Source: Pseudomonas sp. TH41
GTDB taxonomy: Bacteria > Pseudomonadota > Gammaproteobacteria > Pseudomonadales > Pseudomonadaceae
Assembly: GCF_016650695.1 (NCBI RefSeq)
Contig: NZ_JAEKFH010000001.1
Coordinates: forward strand, 310,001-374,000
Reading direction: 5' to 3'
DNA: 64,000 nucleotides
Position numbers and translations under genes: made by a program. This document shows positions 26,018-34,388 of the stretch, in pieces. The notes beneath the pieces were generated by a model that searched no databases, had not been told where the DNA came from, and worked only from the letters and a program-made list of their open reading frames with translations. Position 1 is the first letter of the stretch; every line of letters begins with the position of its first letter.

Positions 26018-26791
26018 ATGCAGCTTCAAGGCAAGAAAATCATCGTCACCGGCGGCGCGCGCGGCATTGCCGCCAGCGTCGTGCGCGCGTACGCCGCGCA
26101 GGGTGCAAAGGTGGCATCGCTGGATGTGCTGGACGCCGAGGGCGAGCACACCGCCGCCCAGGTCAATGAACAGTTCCCGGGCGCCGTGAGCTTTTATCAC
26201 TGCGACATCGCTAATAGCGATGAAGTCGCCGAAGTATTCGCAGCGGCTGTCGGCGCTATGGGTGGACTCGATGCCATGGCCAATATCGCGGGTGTCGAAC
26301 GTACCGCACCCGCCGAGCACATCACTCGGGACCATTGGGACCTGATCTTCGATGTCAATGTGCGTGGCACTCTGCACACCAACCAGGCGGCCTTCGATCA
26401 TATGCATGAGCGCGGTGGCCGCATCATCAACTTCGGCTCGGCGGCAGGGCTCACCGGCATGCCGGGCGCCGCTCACTATGCAGCATCCAAGGGGGCCGTC
26501 CTGGCCTGGACTCGCACCGTGGCACAGGAGTGGGCGCGTTACGGCATTACCGTGAACGCCGTAGCGCCAATGATCTGGACACCGATGTACGACGCCCACC
26601 GCGCCAAGATGAGCGCCGAAGAGTTGAGCGCCCATGACCGGCACCTGGCATCGATCATCCCGCTGGGTGGCAAACTGGGGGATGCCGACCGTGACCTGGC
26701 ACCGGTGATGGTGTTCCTCGCCAGCGACGGCGCCCGTTTCATCACTGGGCAAACCCTGAGCGTTGACGGCGGCACGGTGCCCGTACGCTGA
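26018..26791 (+). CDS. SDR family oxidoreductase
   Basis: A 257-residue SDR: GGARGIA in place of the usual GxxxGxG (the last Gly is Ala), a NIAGVER strand where NNAG is expected, FGSAAGL for the Ser strand and Y-A-A-S-K in HYAASKGAV. The altered NNAG motif is unusual but the Tyr-Lys pair is intact. Asp in ASLDVLDAEG favours NAD(H). It has its own leader with AAGAGGCAGGA and lies 54 bases after the preceding SDR. Confidence 0.86.
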   Translation: MQLQGKKIIVTGGARGIAASVVRAYAAQGAKVASLDVLDAEGEHTAAQVNEQFPGAVSFYHCDIANSDEVAEVFAAAVGAMGGLDAMANIAGVERTAPAEHITRDHWDLIFDVNVRGTLHTNQAAFDHMHERGGRIINFGSAAGLTGMPGAAHYAASKGAVLAWTRTVAQEWARYGITVNAVAPMIWTPMYDAHRAKMSAEELSAHDRHLASIIPLGGKLGDADRDLAPVMVFLASDGARFITGQTLSVDGGTVPVR

Positions 26792-26819
26792 CAATGGCTT
26801 CGAATATGGAGTGAGCTTC

Positions 26820-27659
26820 ATGTTGGAACTGGTGAACAAGAGGGCCGTCGTGACGGGCGCCGCCAGTGGCCTGGGTCTGGCCATGGCGCGGTTATTCGTG
26901 GCCGAGGGCATGCATGTGGTGCTCGCGGACTTGCCGGGGGCGGCGTTCGATGTTGCTGTTCAAAGCTTCAAGACGGGACAGGTGACGGCAGTGCCCACCG
27001 ATGTCAGCGACCCGCTGGCGATGGCCGCGCTGGCCGAGCAGGTCAAGGCCGGGGGCGGCGTCGATCTGCTGTGCAATAACGCCGGTATTACCGGGGACCT
27101 GCCGCGCTGCAGCTGGGAGCATGACCTTGCCAACTGGCGTCGGGTGCTGGACGTCAATCTGCTTGGCGTGGTCAATGGATTGCACAGCTTTGTGCCGATG
27201 ATGCTGGAACAGGGCAGGGAAGGGCATATCGTCAATACAGCCTCCATGGGAGGGCTGATGGCGTTGCCTTTCATCAGTCCCTACGCAGCAGCCAAGGCGG
27301 CGCTTGTTGCGCTCTCGGAATCCCTGGATCTGGAGCTTGGGAGTCTCGGCGCCGATATCGCCGTCTCAGTGCTGTGCCCTGGGCTTGTGCGTACAGGGTT
27401 GACCGGGCCGGGTGCGGATCATGCCCAATCCCGGGCAGCACCTCCCGGCGCAACCGCACAAGCGTTTCACCAGCACGCGCAGAGAGCCCTGAACACTGCG
27501 ACCGTGACGGCTGATCAGGTGGCCATGCAGCTGTTGATTGGCATTCATGAAAAGCGCTTCTACGTGTTGACTCACGAAAACTCACTGGAGCTTGCCGGCC
27601 AGCGCTGGCAGCGGCTTACACGCGATTGCTCACCCCATTACCGGAGCTCACAAGCATGA
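26820..27659 (+). CDS. SDR family oxidoreductase
   Basis: A 279-residue SDR: GAASGLG cofactor motif, NNAGITG, NTASMGG catalytic Ser region and Y-A-A-A-K in SPYAAAKAAL. The C-terminal part after residue 190 (GPGADHAQSRAAPPGATAQA, then EKRFYVLTHE) is longer than in its neighbours and may shape a larger substrate pocket. The start is ATG 26820 with GGAGTGAG; the frame is open upstream to 26763 but overlaps the previous gene. Its stop overlaps the ligase start by 4 bases, so the two are coupled. Confidence 0.87.
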   Translation: MLELVNKRAVVTGAASGLGLAMARLFVAEGMHVVLADLPGAAFDVAVQSFKTGQVTAVPTDVSDPLAMAALAEQVKAGGGVDLLCNNAGITGDLPRCSWEHDLANWRRVLDVNLLGVVNGLHSFVPMMLEQGREGHIVNTASMGGLMALPFISPYAAAKAALVALSESLDLELGSLGADIAVSVLCPGLVRTGLTGPGADHAQSRAAPPGATAQAFHQHAQRALNTATVTADQVAMQLLIGIHEKRFYVLTHENSLELAGQRWQRLTRDCSPHYRSSQA

Positions 27660-29308
27660 CCCTTTTGCCTTCAATTCAAAATCCGCAAGCACTGCCAGGC
27701 TGGTCCGCGGGCGAGTCCGACACGGTCAACGACGTTGTTCGACGCGCTGCCCGCGAGTTCGGCGACAAACCTTTCCTCGATGTCCTGGGCCAGGTGCTCA
27801 GCTTCAATGACATCCAGCGTGAGGCTTGCCGCCTGGCCAATGGCCTGGCAACACTGGGCGTGGTCAAGGGCCAGACGGTTGTGACCATTCTCGACAACAA
27901 CTGCGATGCCGTGTTGATGTGGTTCGCTTTGAATAAACTGGGTGCTATCAGCGTTCCGGTGAACACAGCGTTCAAGGGAGAGTTTCTGCGTCACCAGATT
28001 GCCGACGCCAATGCGGCGGTGGTTATCGCCGAGACCGCTTACGCCGAACGTGTCGGCCAGATCGCCGATCAGTTGCCTGACCTGCGCTACCTGGTCCACC
28101 GAGGTGATGCGCCCAATGAGTGTGTTGGCAATATCGAGATCGTCGACCTGGAAAGTATGCGCAGTGATGATGATCAAGATCCCGACGTCAAGGTCTCACC
28201 GGGCGATCTGACCATGCTGATCTACACCGGTGGCACCACCGGACCGTCCAAGGGATGCATGATCAGCCACAACTATGCGTGCAACGAAGCGCGGCAGATG
28301 ATCATCTGCCTTGGTCGCACGCGAGAGTCGATCACGTGGACGCCGTTGCCGCTGTTTCACCTCAATGCCACAGTGACCACGGTGCTGTGCAACCTGATGA
28401 TTGGCGCACGCGCAGTGGTTTATCCGCGCTTCTCGGTTTCCGGGTTCTGGCCGGATATCGAGCGCAGTGGCGCCAACGAGGCAAACCTGCTGGCATCGAT
28501 GGTACCGCTACTCGCCGGTGCTCCCGACAACGACGCGATGAAGCGTTGCTATGGGCAACTGGACAAGGTGTATGGCGCGCCATTTCCACCCGAGTTGCAG
28601 CAACGCTGGCGTGAGCGCTTTGGCGTGCGGCATGCCGTGGGTGGCGCAGGTTTTGGCCTGACCGAATGCGCCATCGTAACCATGTTGCCGTTCGGCGACC
28701 CTTACAAACCCAATTGCGCCGGCAAGCGCTGCGGCTCCTTCGATATTCGCGTGGTGGACGACAATGACGTCGAGCTGCCCTATGGCACACCCGGTGAGCT
28801 GATTGTGCGTCCGCTCAAGCCCCACGTGATGTTCGAGGGTTACTGGAATCGTCCCGCCGACACCCTGAAAGTCATGCGCAACATGTGGTTCCACACTGGC
28901 GATATCGGCATGATCGATGAGGAAGGCTTCTTCTTTTTCCTCGACCGCAAGAAGGATTACATGCGCCGTGGTGGCGAAAACATCTCCAGCTATGAGATGG
29001 AAAAAACCTTCGCGGCGCATCCACAGATCGAGGATGTCGCGGTCCATGCCGTGTTCTCCGAACTCTCCGAAGACGAGGTCAAGGTGACTGCGGTATTGCG
29101 TCCGGGCAGCAATGTGACCGAAGAAGAGCTGTGTCGCTGGGCCATCGACCGCGTGCCCTACTATGCGGTGCCGCGTTATATCGAGTTTCGCACCCAGGTG
29201 CCTCGTAGCCCGGTCGGGCGGATTCTCAAGTATGAGTTGCGCGACGAGGGCGTCACTGCCACGACTTGGGATCGGGTCAAGGCCAATGTGACGTTTGACA
29301 AGCGTTGA
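27656..29308 (+). CDS. Acyl-CoA synthetase (AMP-forming), CaiC-like
   Basis: A 550-residue adenylate-forming enzyme. The P-loop MLIYTGGTTGPSKG, the GFGLTEC motif, the hinge region FHTGDIGMIDEEGFFFFLDRKK cut by the A8 segment RRGGENIS, and the catalytic Lys in SPVGRILKYEL are all present. It activates a carboxylic acid with ATP and CoA. It is closely similar along its length to the ligase at 47139-48764, including the shared FSVS-FWP-IERSGAN region, so the two are paralogues. ATG 27656 overlaps the SDR stop (ATGA) and has GGAG. Substrate unknown; the family includes carnitine and bulky-acid ligases. Confidence 0.92.
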   Translation: MTLLPSIQNPQALPGWSAGESDTVNDVVRRAAREFGDKPFLDVLGQVLSFNDIQREACRLANGLATLGVVKGQTVVTILDNNCDAVLMWFALNKLGAISVPVNTAFKGEFLRHQIADANAAVVIAETAYAERVGQIADQLPDLRYLVHRGDAPNECVGNIEIVDLESMRSDDDQDPDVKVSPGDLTMLIYTGGTTGPSKGCMISHNYACNEARQMIICLGRTRESITWTPLPLFHLNATVTTVLCNLMIGARAVVYPRFSVSGFWPDIERSGANEANLLASMVPLLAGAPDNDAMKRCYGQLDKVYGAPFPPELQQRWRERFGVRHAVGGAGFGLTECAIVTMLPFGDPYKPNCAGKRCGSFDIRVVDDNDVELPYGTPGELIVRPLKPHVMFEGYWNRPADTLKVMRNMWFHTGDIGMIDEEGFFFFLDRKKDYMRRGGENISSYEMEKTFAAHPQIEDVAVHAVFSELSEDEVKVTAVLRPGSNVTEEELCRWAIDRVPYYAVPRYIEFRTQVPRSPVGRILKYELRDEGVTATTWDRVKANVTFDKR

Positions 29309-29337
29309 GCCATCTTGCTGCAGGAAGGTCGCGCTAT

Positions 29338-29356
29338 AAATGACAATGTGTTATTT
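29338..29356. promoter_or_regulatory. Operator copy 6, in the leader of the fusion regulator
   Basis: AAATGAC-AATGT-GTTATTT, 11 of 14 half-site matches, 38 bases upstream of the ArsR-MarR gene. If real, it points to autoregulation or to control by the same master regulator. Confidence 0.55.
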
Positions 29357-29394
29357 GTTGCGCCAGCCATGGAAACTGCAAGGAAGATTGCTCG

Positions 29395-30252
29395 ATGCAA
29401 ACCTCTGAAAGTGCAACGTTGGCCGAACTCGATTGGGCTCGATTCGGGTCTCTGGTAGATCCGAGTCGTCGGGCCATTTTCTACCGGTTGCTTGAGCGGC
29501 CAATGGAGGTGAAAGTTATCGCTGCGGAGATGACTATTTCACAGCCCGCCGTTTCCCAGCATTTGAAAATTCTCATGCAAGCCAAACTGCTCTCGTGCGA
29601 GCGGCGAGGGCGGTGTTGCCTGTATGCGGCCAATCCGGTGGCGCTGGATTGGCTGTCTTTACATTTTGGAAATGTCCACGATCAGGTGTTGCACCAAGCC
29701 CAGGTCATAGGGTCAGGCAAAGGTGCGCCCAACGCATCGGACTCCATCGATGCTGCCATGCAGCAATGGGAACAGGTTTGGCCTGAGCATGATGGCCTGA
29801 CAGTGGGCGTCATCGTTCGCCTGCGGCTTATTGCGCGCACACTGGAGCAGCTCTCGGAACACTCAGCGGCGCGCTATCAACTCAATACTGTGCAACTGAT
29901 GCTGCTCGCGACACTTGACCGCTTGGGGCCAGGCCATGAAAGCACTCTGACCGAGCTGTCCAGGATCAGCGTCATGTCGATGCCAGCCACTGCACGGCAT
30001 CTGGGATATGCGCAAAAGCGCGGCTTGATACACAGTCGCCGGGATCAGAGCGATGCCCGCTCCAACCTCATAAGCTTGACCGACAAGGGACGTGATGTGT
30101 TGCGCAGGATAATGACATCGCAACGCGAGCAAGAACATGCAGCGGTTTATCAGATGGGTGAAGAAGAGCGCATGCGTTTGACACTGGCACTGCGCCCCTT
30201 AATGAGCAGTTTGCGTGAGTCGCTGGGCGAGTTGGAAAGCCCTGACAGCTAA
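29395..30252 (+). CDS. Fused ArsR-MarR double-HTH transcriptional regulator
   Basis: A 285-residue regulator carrying two different winged-helix domains. Residues 15-92 read as an ArsR-type domain (SRRAIFYRLLERPMEV, then ISQPAVSQHLKILMQAKLL, then a wing ending CLYAAN). Residues 145-275 read as a full MarR domain (LTELSRISVMSMPATARHL, then the wing SRRDQSDARSNLISLTDKG). A linker of about 50 residues joins them. I see no CxC metal site of the metalloregulatory ArsR type, so a metal role is unlikely. It follows the ligase gene by 86 bases and precedes a convergent dioxygenase gene. A 19-bp operator copy sits in its leader. It is a leading candidate for regulon control (inference). Confidence 0.88.
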   Translation: MQTSESATLAELDWARFGSLVDPSRRAIFYRLLERPMEVKVIAAEMTISQPAVSQHLKILMQAKLLSCERRGRCCLYAANPVALDWLSLHFGNVHDQVLHQAQVIGSGKGAPNASDSIDAAMQQWEQVWPEHDGLTVGVIVRLRLIARTLEQLSEHSAARYQLNTVQLMLLATLDRLGPGHESTLTELSRISVMSMPATARHLGYAQKRGLIHSRRDQSDARSNLISLTDKGRDVLRRIMTSQREQEHAAVYQMGEEERMRLTLALRPLMSSLRESLGELESPDS

Positions 30253-30263
30253 GTATTGCTCAA

Positions 30264-30301
30264 CCTGGCGAACGCTTGAGCGGCAGAGGGCATTCGCCAG
30301 G
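30264..30301. terminator. Hairpin between convergent regulator and dioxygenase genes
   Basis: A 9-bp perfect stem (30264-30272 with 30293-30301) with a 20-base loop, in the 60-base gap between two convergent stops. No T-run, so terminator function is tentative. Confidence 0.45.
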
Positions 30302-30312
30302 CAGATGTTAAA

Positions 30313-31233
30313 TCACGCCACGGCCGTTTGCTCAAGCGTCCTTCCCATGGCAAGCCCGCCGCCGCTGATGGTGGTGCGGTGCACCAGGCGCCGCTCTCCC
30401 AGCGGGTATCCCAGCGCTGAGTGCAAGGTTCTCCAGTTGTCCCACAACACCATGTCGTCCGGTTGCCATTCATGGACATAGGAAAACCGTTGCCTGGTCA
30501 CGTGCGCAACCAACTCCTGCAGCAATTCATCGCTTTGTCGGTCGTCCATGCCGACGATGCGCGTGAGGTGCAACGGGCTCAAATTCAGCAGCAGACGCCC
30601 ACTGACCGGGTGTTGGCGTACCAGTGGATGCGCGACCGCCGGGAATGTAGGGAAGTTACGCTCGCCTTTGTGTTGCATTCGCAGTTGCGGGTCACGTCCA
30701 TAGGGGGCATCAAGCAGGGATGTGCAGAAGTTGTATTCCACTTCCAAATCGGCAATGGCTTTCCTGGTGCTTGCGGGCAAGGCCTCGTAGGCGGCGATGG
30801 TATCGATCCATGCGGTATGTCCACCCTGGGCTGGATTCTCCACGGAGCGCAGAATCGCTCCATGATTGGGCTGGGTCGTAAACACCAGGTCACTATGCCA
30901 GGGAATAAAACCGACAAAGGGCTTCTGCGGTTCGGCTTCTCGATAATAAACACTCAACTTTGATTGGGCTGTACTTTCGAGCACCATCAGTTCGGGGTAA
31001 TCACTTTCACTGACCAGACTCTTGACCGGATGAACTTCAAGTGTGCCAAAGCATCGACTTAGGTTAAGTTGTTCTTCAATCGTGTGGGCCGCATTTTTGA
31101 ACACCATGATGCCGTTGTCGATCCAACTGCTATATAGCGTTTGCTTGATCGCTTCGTTGATAGGTTGGCTCAGGTCCAGACCGATGCATTCAACGCCGAT
31201 TCCATTGGGCAGTGGTTTTATTTTAATGTTCAC
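30313..31233 (-). CDS. TauD/TfdA-family Fe(II)/2-oxoglutarate dioxygenase
   Basis: A 306-residue TauD-like enzyme. The iron triad is H113 and D115 (PWHSDLVF) with H271 (RTLHSALG), and R286 (VHRTTI) is placed to hold 2-oxoglutarate. The family hydroxylates unactivated carbons, often ending in C-S, C-O or C-N cleavage. It lies 31 bases after the 14-TM exporter gene on the same strand and is probably co-transcribed with it. A hydroxylase beside CoA-pathway genes may prepare a branched or polycyclic acid for degradation. Substrate unknown. Confidence 0.9.
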   Translation of the reverse strand: MNIKIKPLPNGIGVECIGLDLSQPINEAIKQTLYSSWIDNGIMVFKNAAHTIEEQLNLSRCFGTLEVHPVKSLVSESDYPELMVLESTAQSKLSVYYREAEPQKPFVGFIPWHSDLVFTTQPNHGAILRSVENPAQGGHTAWIDTIAAYEALPASTRKAIADLEVEYNFCTSLLDAPYGRDPQLRMQHKGERNFPTFPAVAHPLVRQHPVSGRLLLNLSPLHLTRIVGMDDRQSDELLQELVAHVTRQRFSYVHEWQPDDMVLWDNWRTLHSALGYPLGERRLVHRTTISGGGLAMGRTLEQTAVA

Positions 31234-31264
31234 AGTAACTCCCTTTGAAAGTAATGAGCGTGCT

Positions 31265-32839
31265 TCAAATTAATTGTGCGTTCTTGAGTTCAATGATTTT
31301 CGGGCGTCGTTGCAAGCGTAGGCTTAACAGCAACATCACTATAAGTACCGCTGCCAACGAACACGTGATCCACGGAATCGCACTGGCCATGCCTGCATGT
31401 TTGGCCGCGCTGAATAGCTGTGTTGCATCCAGCCCCAATTGTTGAAGTTGGTGGGTGAGCGCAGGCGTGGGACTGTCCCCCGTGTGTTGATCCAGTTGAG
31501 TCAGCAGTGTCAGGTCGGCACCGGCTTGCCGCGCTTGTTCGCTGATTGAACGCTGCGAAAACAGGGTTGCCGCACTGCCGAAAACACTGAGGCCGAAAGT
31601 CGCGCCCAAGGGGGAGCCAACGTCCTTCATCAGGGTAAACAAGCCACTGCCACTGGCCATCCTTGTCTTGGGTATGGCGCTGATCAACAGCTTCATCAGG
31701 GCCGGGGTCTTCATGCCATTGGCCAAGCCGACTGCCATGACCAGCGCGGCGACGATCCACAGGGGGGTAGAAAGCTCGATGGTGCCGATCATCAGCATGA
31801 AGACCAGAATTACCACCATCGCGCTGACCACGATTTTGCGTAGGTCGTAACGGTCGGCGAGGTGCCCGGCAAAGGGCGAACAGAGCATGGAACAGCCATA
31901 GACGCACATGTTGATGAAGCCGACTTGCGAGGCACTGCCGCCCGGGCGTTCGCTGATGAAAAAAGCCAGGGAGTAAGTCAACCCGGACAGACACATCACG
32001 CTAAGCAGGTACAGGCCGGCTGGGAGAATGAAATCGGCCTGGCGCAGCAGCGCCACATCGATGATCGGATCGGCAACGCGTTGCTCGACTTTCCACAACA
32101 GCAAGGCGGCAAGGATACCGATGGCCAGCGCCGCACAGGTGTAGGGAGAGGAGAAGCCCAGCTTGCTGATGGCCGTCGGAATCGAGAGCAGACCACTGAG
32201 CGCCAGAAACAGCAGGCAGGATCCGGCAGCGTCGTAACCACGCTTCGTCGCTGCGACCGGTGTATGCGGAACGAAAAACCAGATCAACACCAGGCCGACA
32301 GCACCTAGGGCGCCGCTGAGCCAATAGATGATTTGCCAACTGAAGGCATCGACCAACAAGCCACCGGCCAGGGCGCCGGTGGTCGCACCGAGTGACATCG
32401 CCGCGGTAAAAATGCCCAAGGCAAGACCACGCCTGTGCTCTGGAAACAGGTAGCTGATGTAGGCCAGGATCACCGGCAGGATGCAGGCTACCCCAATGCC
32501 TTGTACCAGTCTGGCCATCAGCAAGGCGGAAAACGTCGGGCTCAGTGCCGCGGCAAATTCGGCAATGCAAAAGATGACCAGACCCATCATCACGACTTTT
32601 TTACGACCGACATTGTCGGCCAATCGCCCCATGATCGGTGAGAACGTCGTCGACCCTATGTAAAAGATCAGGATGATCAGGGCCGCAGCGTTCATGGAGG
32701 CACCGTAGTGCCGAACGATGCTGGGCAAGGCTGGTGCTTGAAACGTCATGGCTTCAATGGTCACGAACGTACTGAAAAGCAGCACTGAATAAATAATCCA
32801 GGCTGAACGGGGGGTGAGTGTTTCATGTTCTGAGTTCAT
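31265..32839 (-). CDS. MFS transporter, DHA2 type (14 TM)
   Basis: A 524-residue membrane protein with about fourteen hydrophobic segments. The inter-helix loop GRLADNVGRKKVVMMG and the motif-C-like GATTGALAGGLLVDAF segment place it in the proton-coupled drug/solute exporter group. The first helix lacks the LDTTIVNVALP signature of EmrB-type pumps, so it may be a different DHA2 subgroup. It heads a two-gene minus-strand unit with the TauD-like dioxygenase. The 103-base divergent region shared with the LuxE-like gene contains an inverted repeat of the same half-site with a wider spacer. Confidence 0.88.
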   Translation of the reverse strand: MNSEHETLTPRSAWIIYSVLLFSTFVTIEAMTFQAPALPSIVRHYGASMNAAALIILIFYIGSTTFSPIMGRLADNVGRKKVVMMGLVIFCIAEFAAALSPTFSALLMARLVQGIGVACILPVILAYISYLFPEHRRGLALGIFTAAMSLGATTGALAGGLLVDAFSWQIIYWLSGALGAVGLVLIWFFVPHTPVAATKRGYDAAGSCLLFLALSGLLSIPTAISKLGFSSPYTCAALAIGILAALLLWKVEQRVADPIIDVALLRQADFILPAGLYLLSVMCLSGLTYSLAFFISERPGGSASQVGFINMCVYGCSMLCSPFAGHLADRYDLRKIVVSAMVVILVFMLMIGTIELSTPLWIVAALVMAVGLANGMKTPALMKLLISAIPKTRMASGSGLFTLMKDVGSPLGATFGLSVFGSAATLFSQRSISEQARQAGADLTLLTQLDQHTGDSPTPALTHQLQQLGLDATQLFSAAKHAGMASAIPWITCSLAAVLIVMLLLSLRLQRRPKIIELKNAQLI

Positions 32840-32913
32840 GGGTTTCTCCAGAAGAACCAGATGTGCACGCTTTCTTGTTGTGCGCCTAGGCTAGGTGAGT
32901 TCTCTTCTGTTTG

Positions 32914-32937
32914 CGCTGACAATCATATAAGTCAGTG
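32914..32937. promoter_or_regulatory. Variant inverted repeat with the operator half-site, N10 spacer
   Basis: GCGCTGAC and GTCAGTGC flank a 10-base AT-rich spacer between the divergent DHA2 exporter and LuxE-like genes. The half-sites match the regulon operator but are 5 bp further apart, so it may be bound differently or not at all. Confidence 0.4.
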
Positions 32938-32942
32938 CTTAT

Positions 32943-34388
32943 GTGATTAAGGTTGATCATTTCGATAGCCGGGGAATATGGTCTTTTGGCGAACTCAATT
33001 ACTTAACCAGGTTATATAAGGTCGGAGCGAGACGAATGACCCCGAAGCGCAAAATGTTACTGGATTTGATAGAGAAGCCCGATGAGGCATTCTCCATGAG
33101 TGAGGCGCAACTTCTTCCTTTGCGGCTTGCGGCGGCGCAAGAGTTATTTTCACAGCGAATTGAACAGATTCCACTGCTTAAACAACGCGCGCAAGAGGCC
33201 GGTATCTCAAAAATTGAGAAACTTTCGGACTTGGTGCCGCTACTGTTTTCCCATACGGCGTATAAGTCGTACCCGGCATCTTTTGTAGAAAAAGGTCAAT
33301 GGGACCGTTTATTGAAGTGGCTTGATTCGTTGTCGGTACTGGACTTGAGTGGAGTTGATGTCAGCACGGTGACCAATGTTGATGAATGGCTTGAGCGTCT
33401 GTGGGCTGCAGATCATCGAGTGCTGGCTACCAGCGGTTCGAGTGGAAAATGCTCCTTCCTTAACCATACCGCGGGTGACCAAGCCAATAAAAAGCGTCAT
33501 TTCAAATACTGCGCAGCGTGGCCGGTACAGGTTGCCAGCCGTGATCGGCCAGTATTCTGGATGGGGCAGATCAAGGGCCCGAACAGTGCGGTGGAGGCTG
33601 GCCAGTTTGCGATGGAGAACTGGGGGCGCGAAGGTGCGGTGTTCACCCTGACCCAGGAGCCGCTGCGGATCAGCGAAGTCAGCAAAATGGCTTCGATGCG
33701 CAAGAAAATGGCTGACGGTACGGCAACCCCCACCGAGGTGGCCGAGTTTGAAGCCGAGTCGGTCGTCAAAGGGCAGCAGGGCACCCAGGAGATGCGTGAG
33801 TTCGCCGACCGGGTTCTGGATCATCGCCACGAGCCGATCTACTTGATCGGCTTCTGGGCGCAACACCTGGCAATCATCGAACGGGCGCGGGAGCGCGGGA
33901 TTGCCAACGGCGACTTCCATCCCGACAGCATCATTGGGGCGGGCGGAGGCGTCAAAGGCATTCCTCTGCCAGCGGATTATCGGGAACAGGTCAACGCCTT
34001 CTATGGCAATGTCCGGCGCCCGGGGTTGTATGCCATGACTGAATTGTCCCAACCAATGCCACGCTGCGAACACGGGCACTATCACGTGCCACCAGGGTTG
34101 ATCATGCTGCTGCTCGACGAATCGGGCGAGACGTTGCTCAACCCTGAAGCGGAGCATAAGGGGATCAAGGAGGGCCGCTTCGCGTTCCTCGACTTGGCCT
34201 ATGAAGGCCGTTGGGGTGGGTTGATCACTGGCGACAAGGTTTCGGTCGATTTCACGCCGACCTGCTCCTGTGGTCGTCCGGGTCCGGTCATTCACGACAC
34301 GATCGTGCGTTTCACCCAGATGGGTCAGGAAGACAATATCGGCTGTGCCGGTACCATCGATGCCTACATTCGGGGGTCGATTGCATGA
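32943..34388 (+). CDS. LuxE-like acyl-protein synthetase/acid-activating enzyme
   Basis: A 481-residue protein of the acyl-protein synthetase (LuxE) group within the adenylate-forming superfamily. Its nucleotide-loop analogue is LATSGSSGKCSFL at about residues 160-172; the C-terminal part has GGLITGDKVS and a Cys-rich TCSCGRPGP segment. LuxE-type enzymes activate a fatty acid as acyl-AMP and hand the acyl group to the reductase LuxC. The LuxC-like gene follows with a 4-base overlap, giving a two-part acid reductase. The start is uncertain: GTG 32943 gives the longest frame, and ATG 33036 is an alternative near a weak GAGCGAG. No luxA, luxB or luxD is present, so bioluminescence is not implied. 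Confidence 0.8.
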   Translation: MIKVDHFDSRGIWSFGELNYLTRLYKVGARRMTPKRKMLLDLIEKPDEAFSMSEAQLLPLRLAAAQELFSQRIEQIPLLKQRAQEAGISKIEKLSDLVPLLFSHTAYKSYPASFVEKGQWDRLLKWLDSLSVLDLSGVDVSTVTNVDEWLERLWAADHRVLATSGSSGKCSFLNHTAGDQANKKRHFKYCAAWPVQVASRDRPVFWMGQIKGPNSAVEAGQFAMENWGREGAVFTLTQEPLRISEVSKMASMRKKMADGTATPTEVAEFEAESVVKGQQGTQEMREFADRVLDHRHEPIYLIGFWAQHLAIIERARERGIANGDFHPDSIIGAGGGVKGIPLPADYREQVNAFYGNVRRPGLYAMTELSQPMPRCEHGHYHVPPGLIMLLLDESGETLLNPEAEHKGIKEGRFAFLDLAYEGRWGGLITGDKVSVDFTPTCSCGRPGPVIHDTIVRFTQMGQEDNIGCAGTIDAYIRGSIA

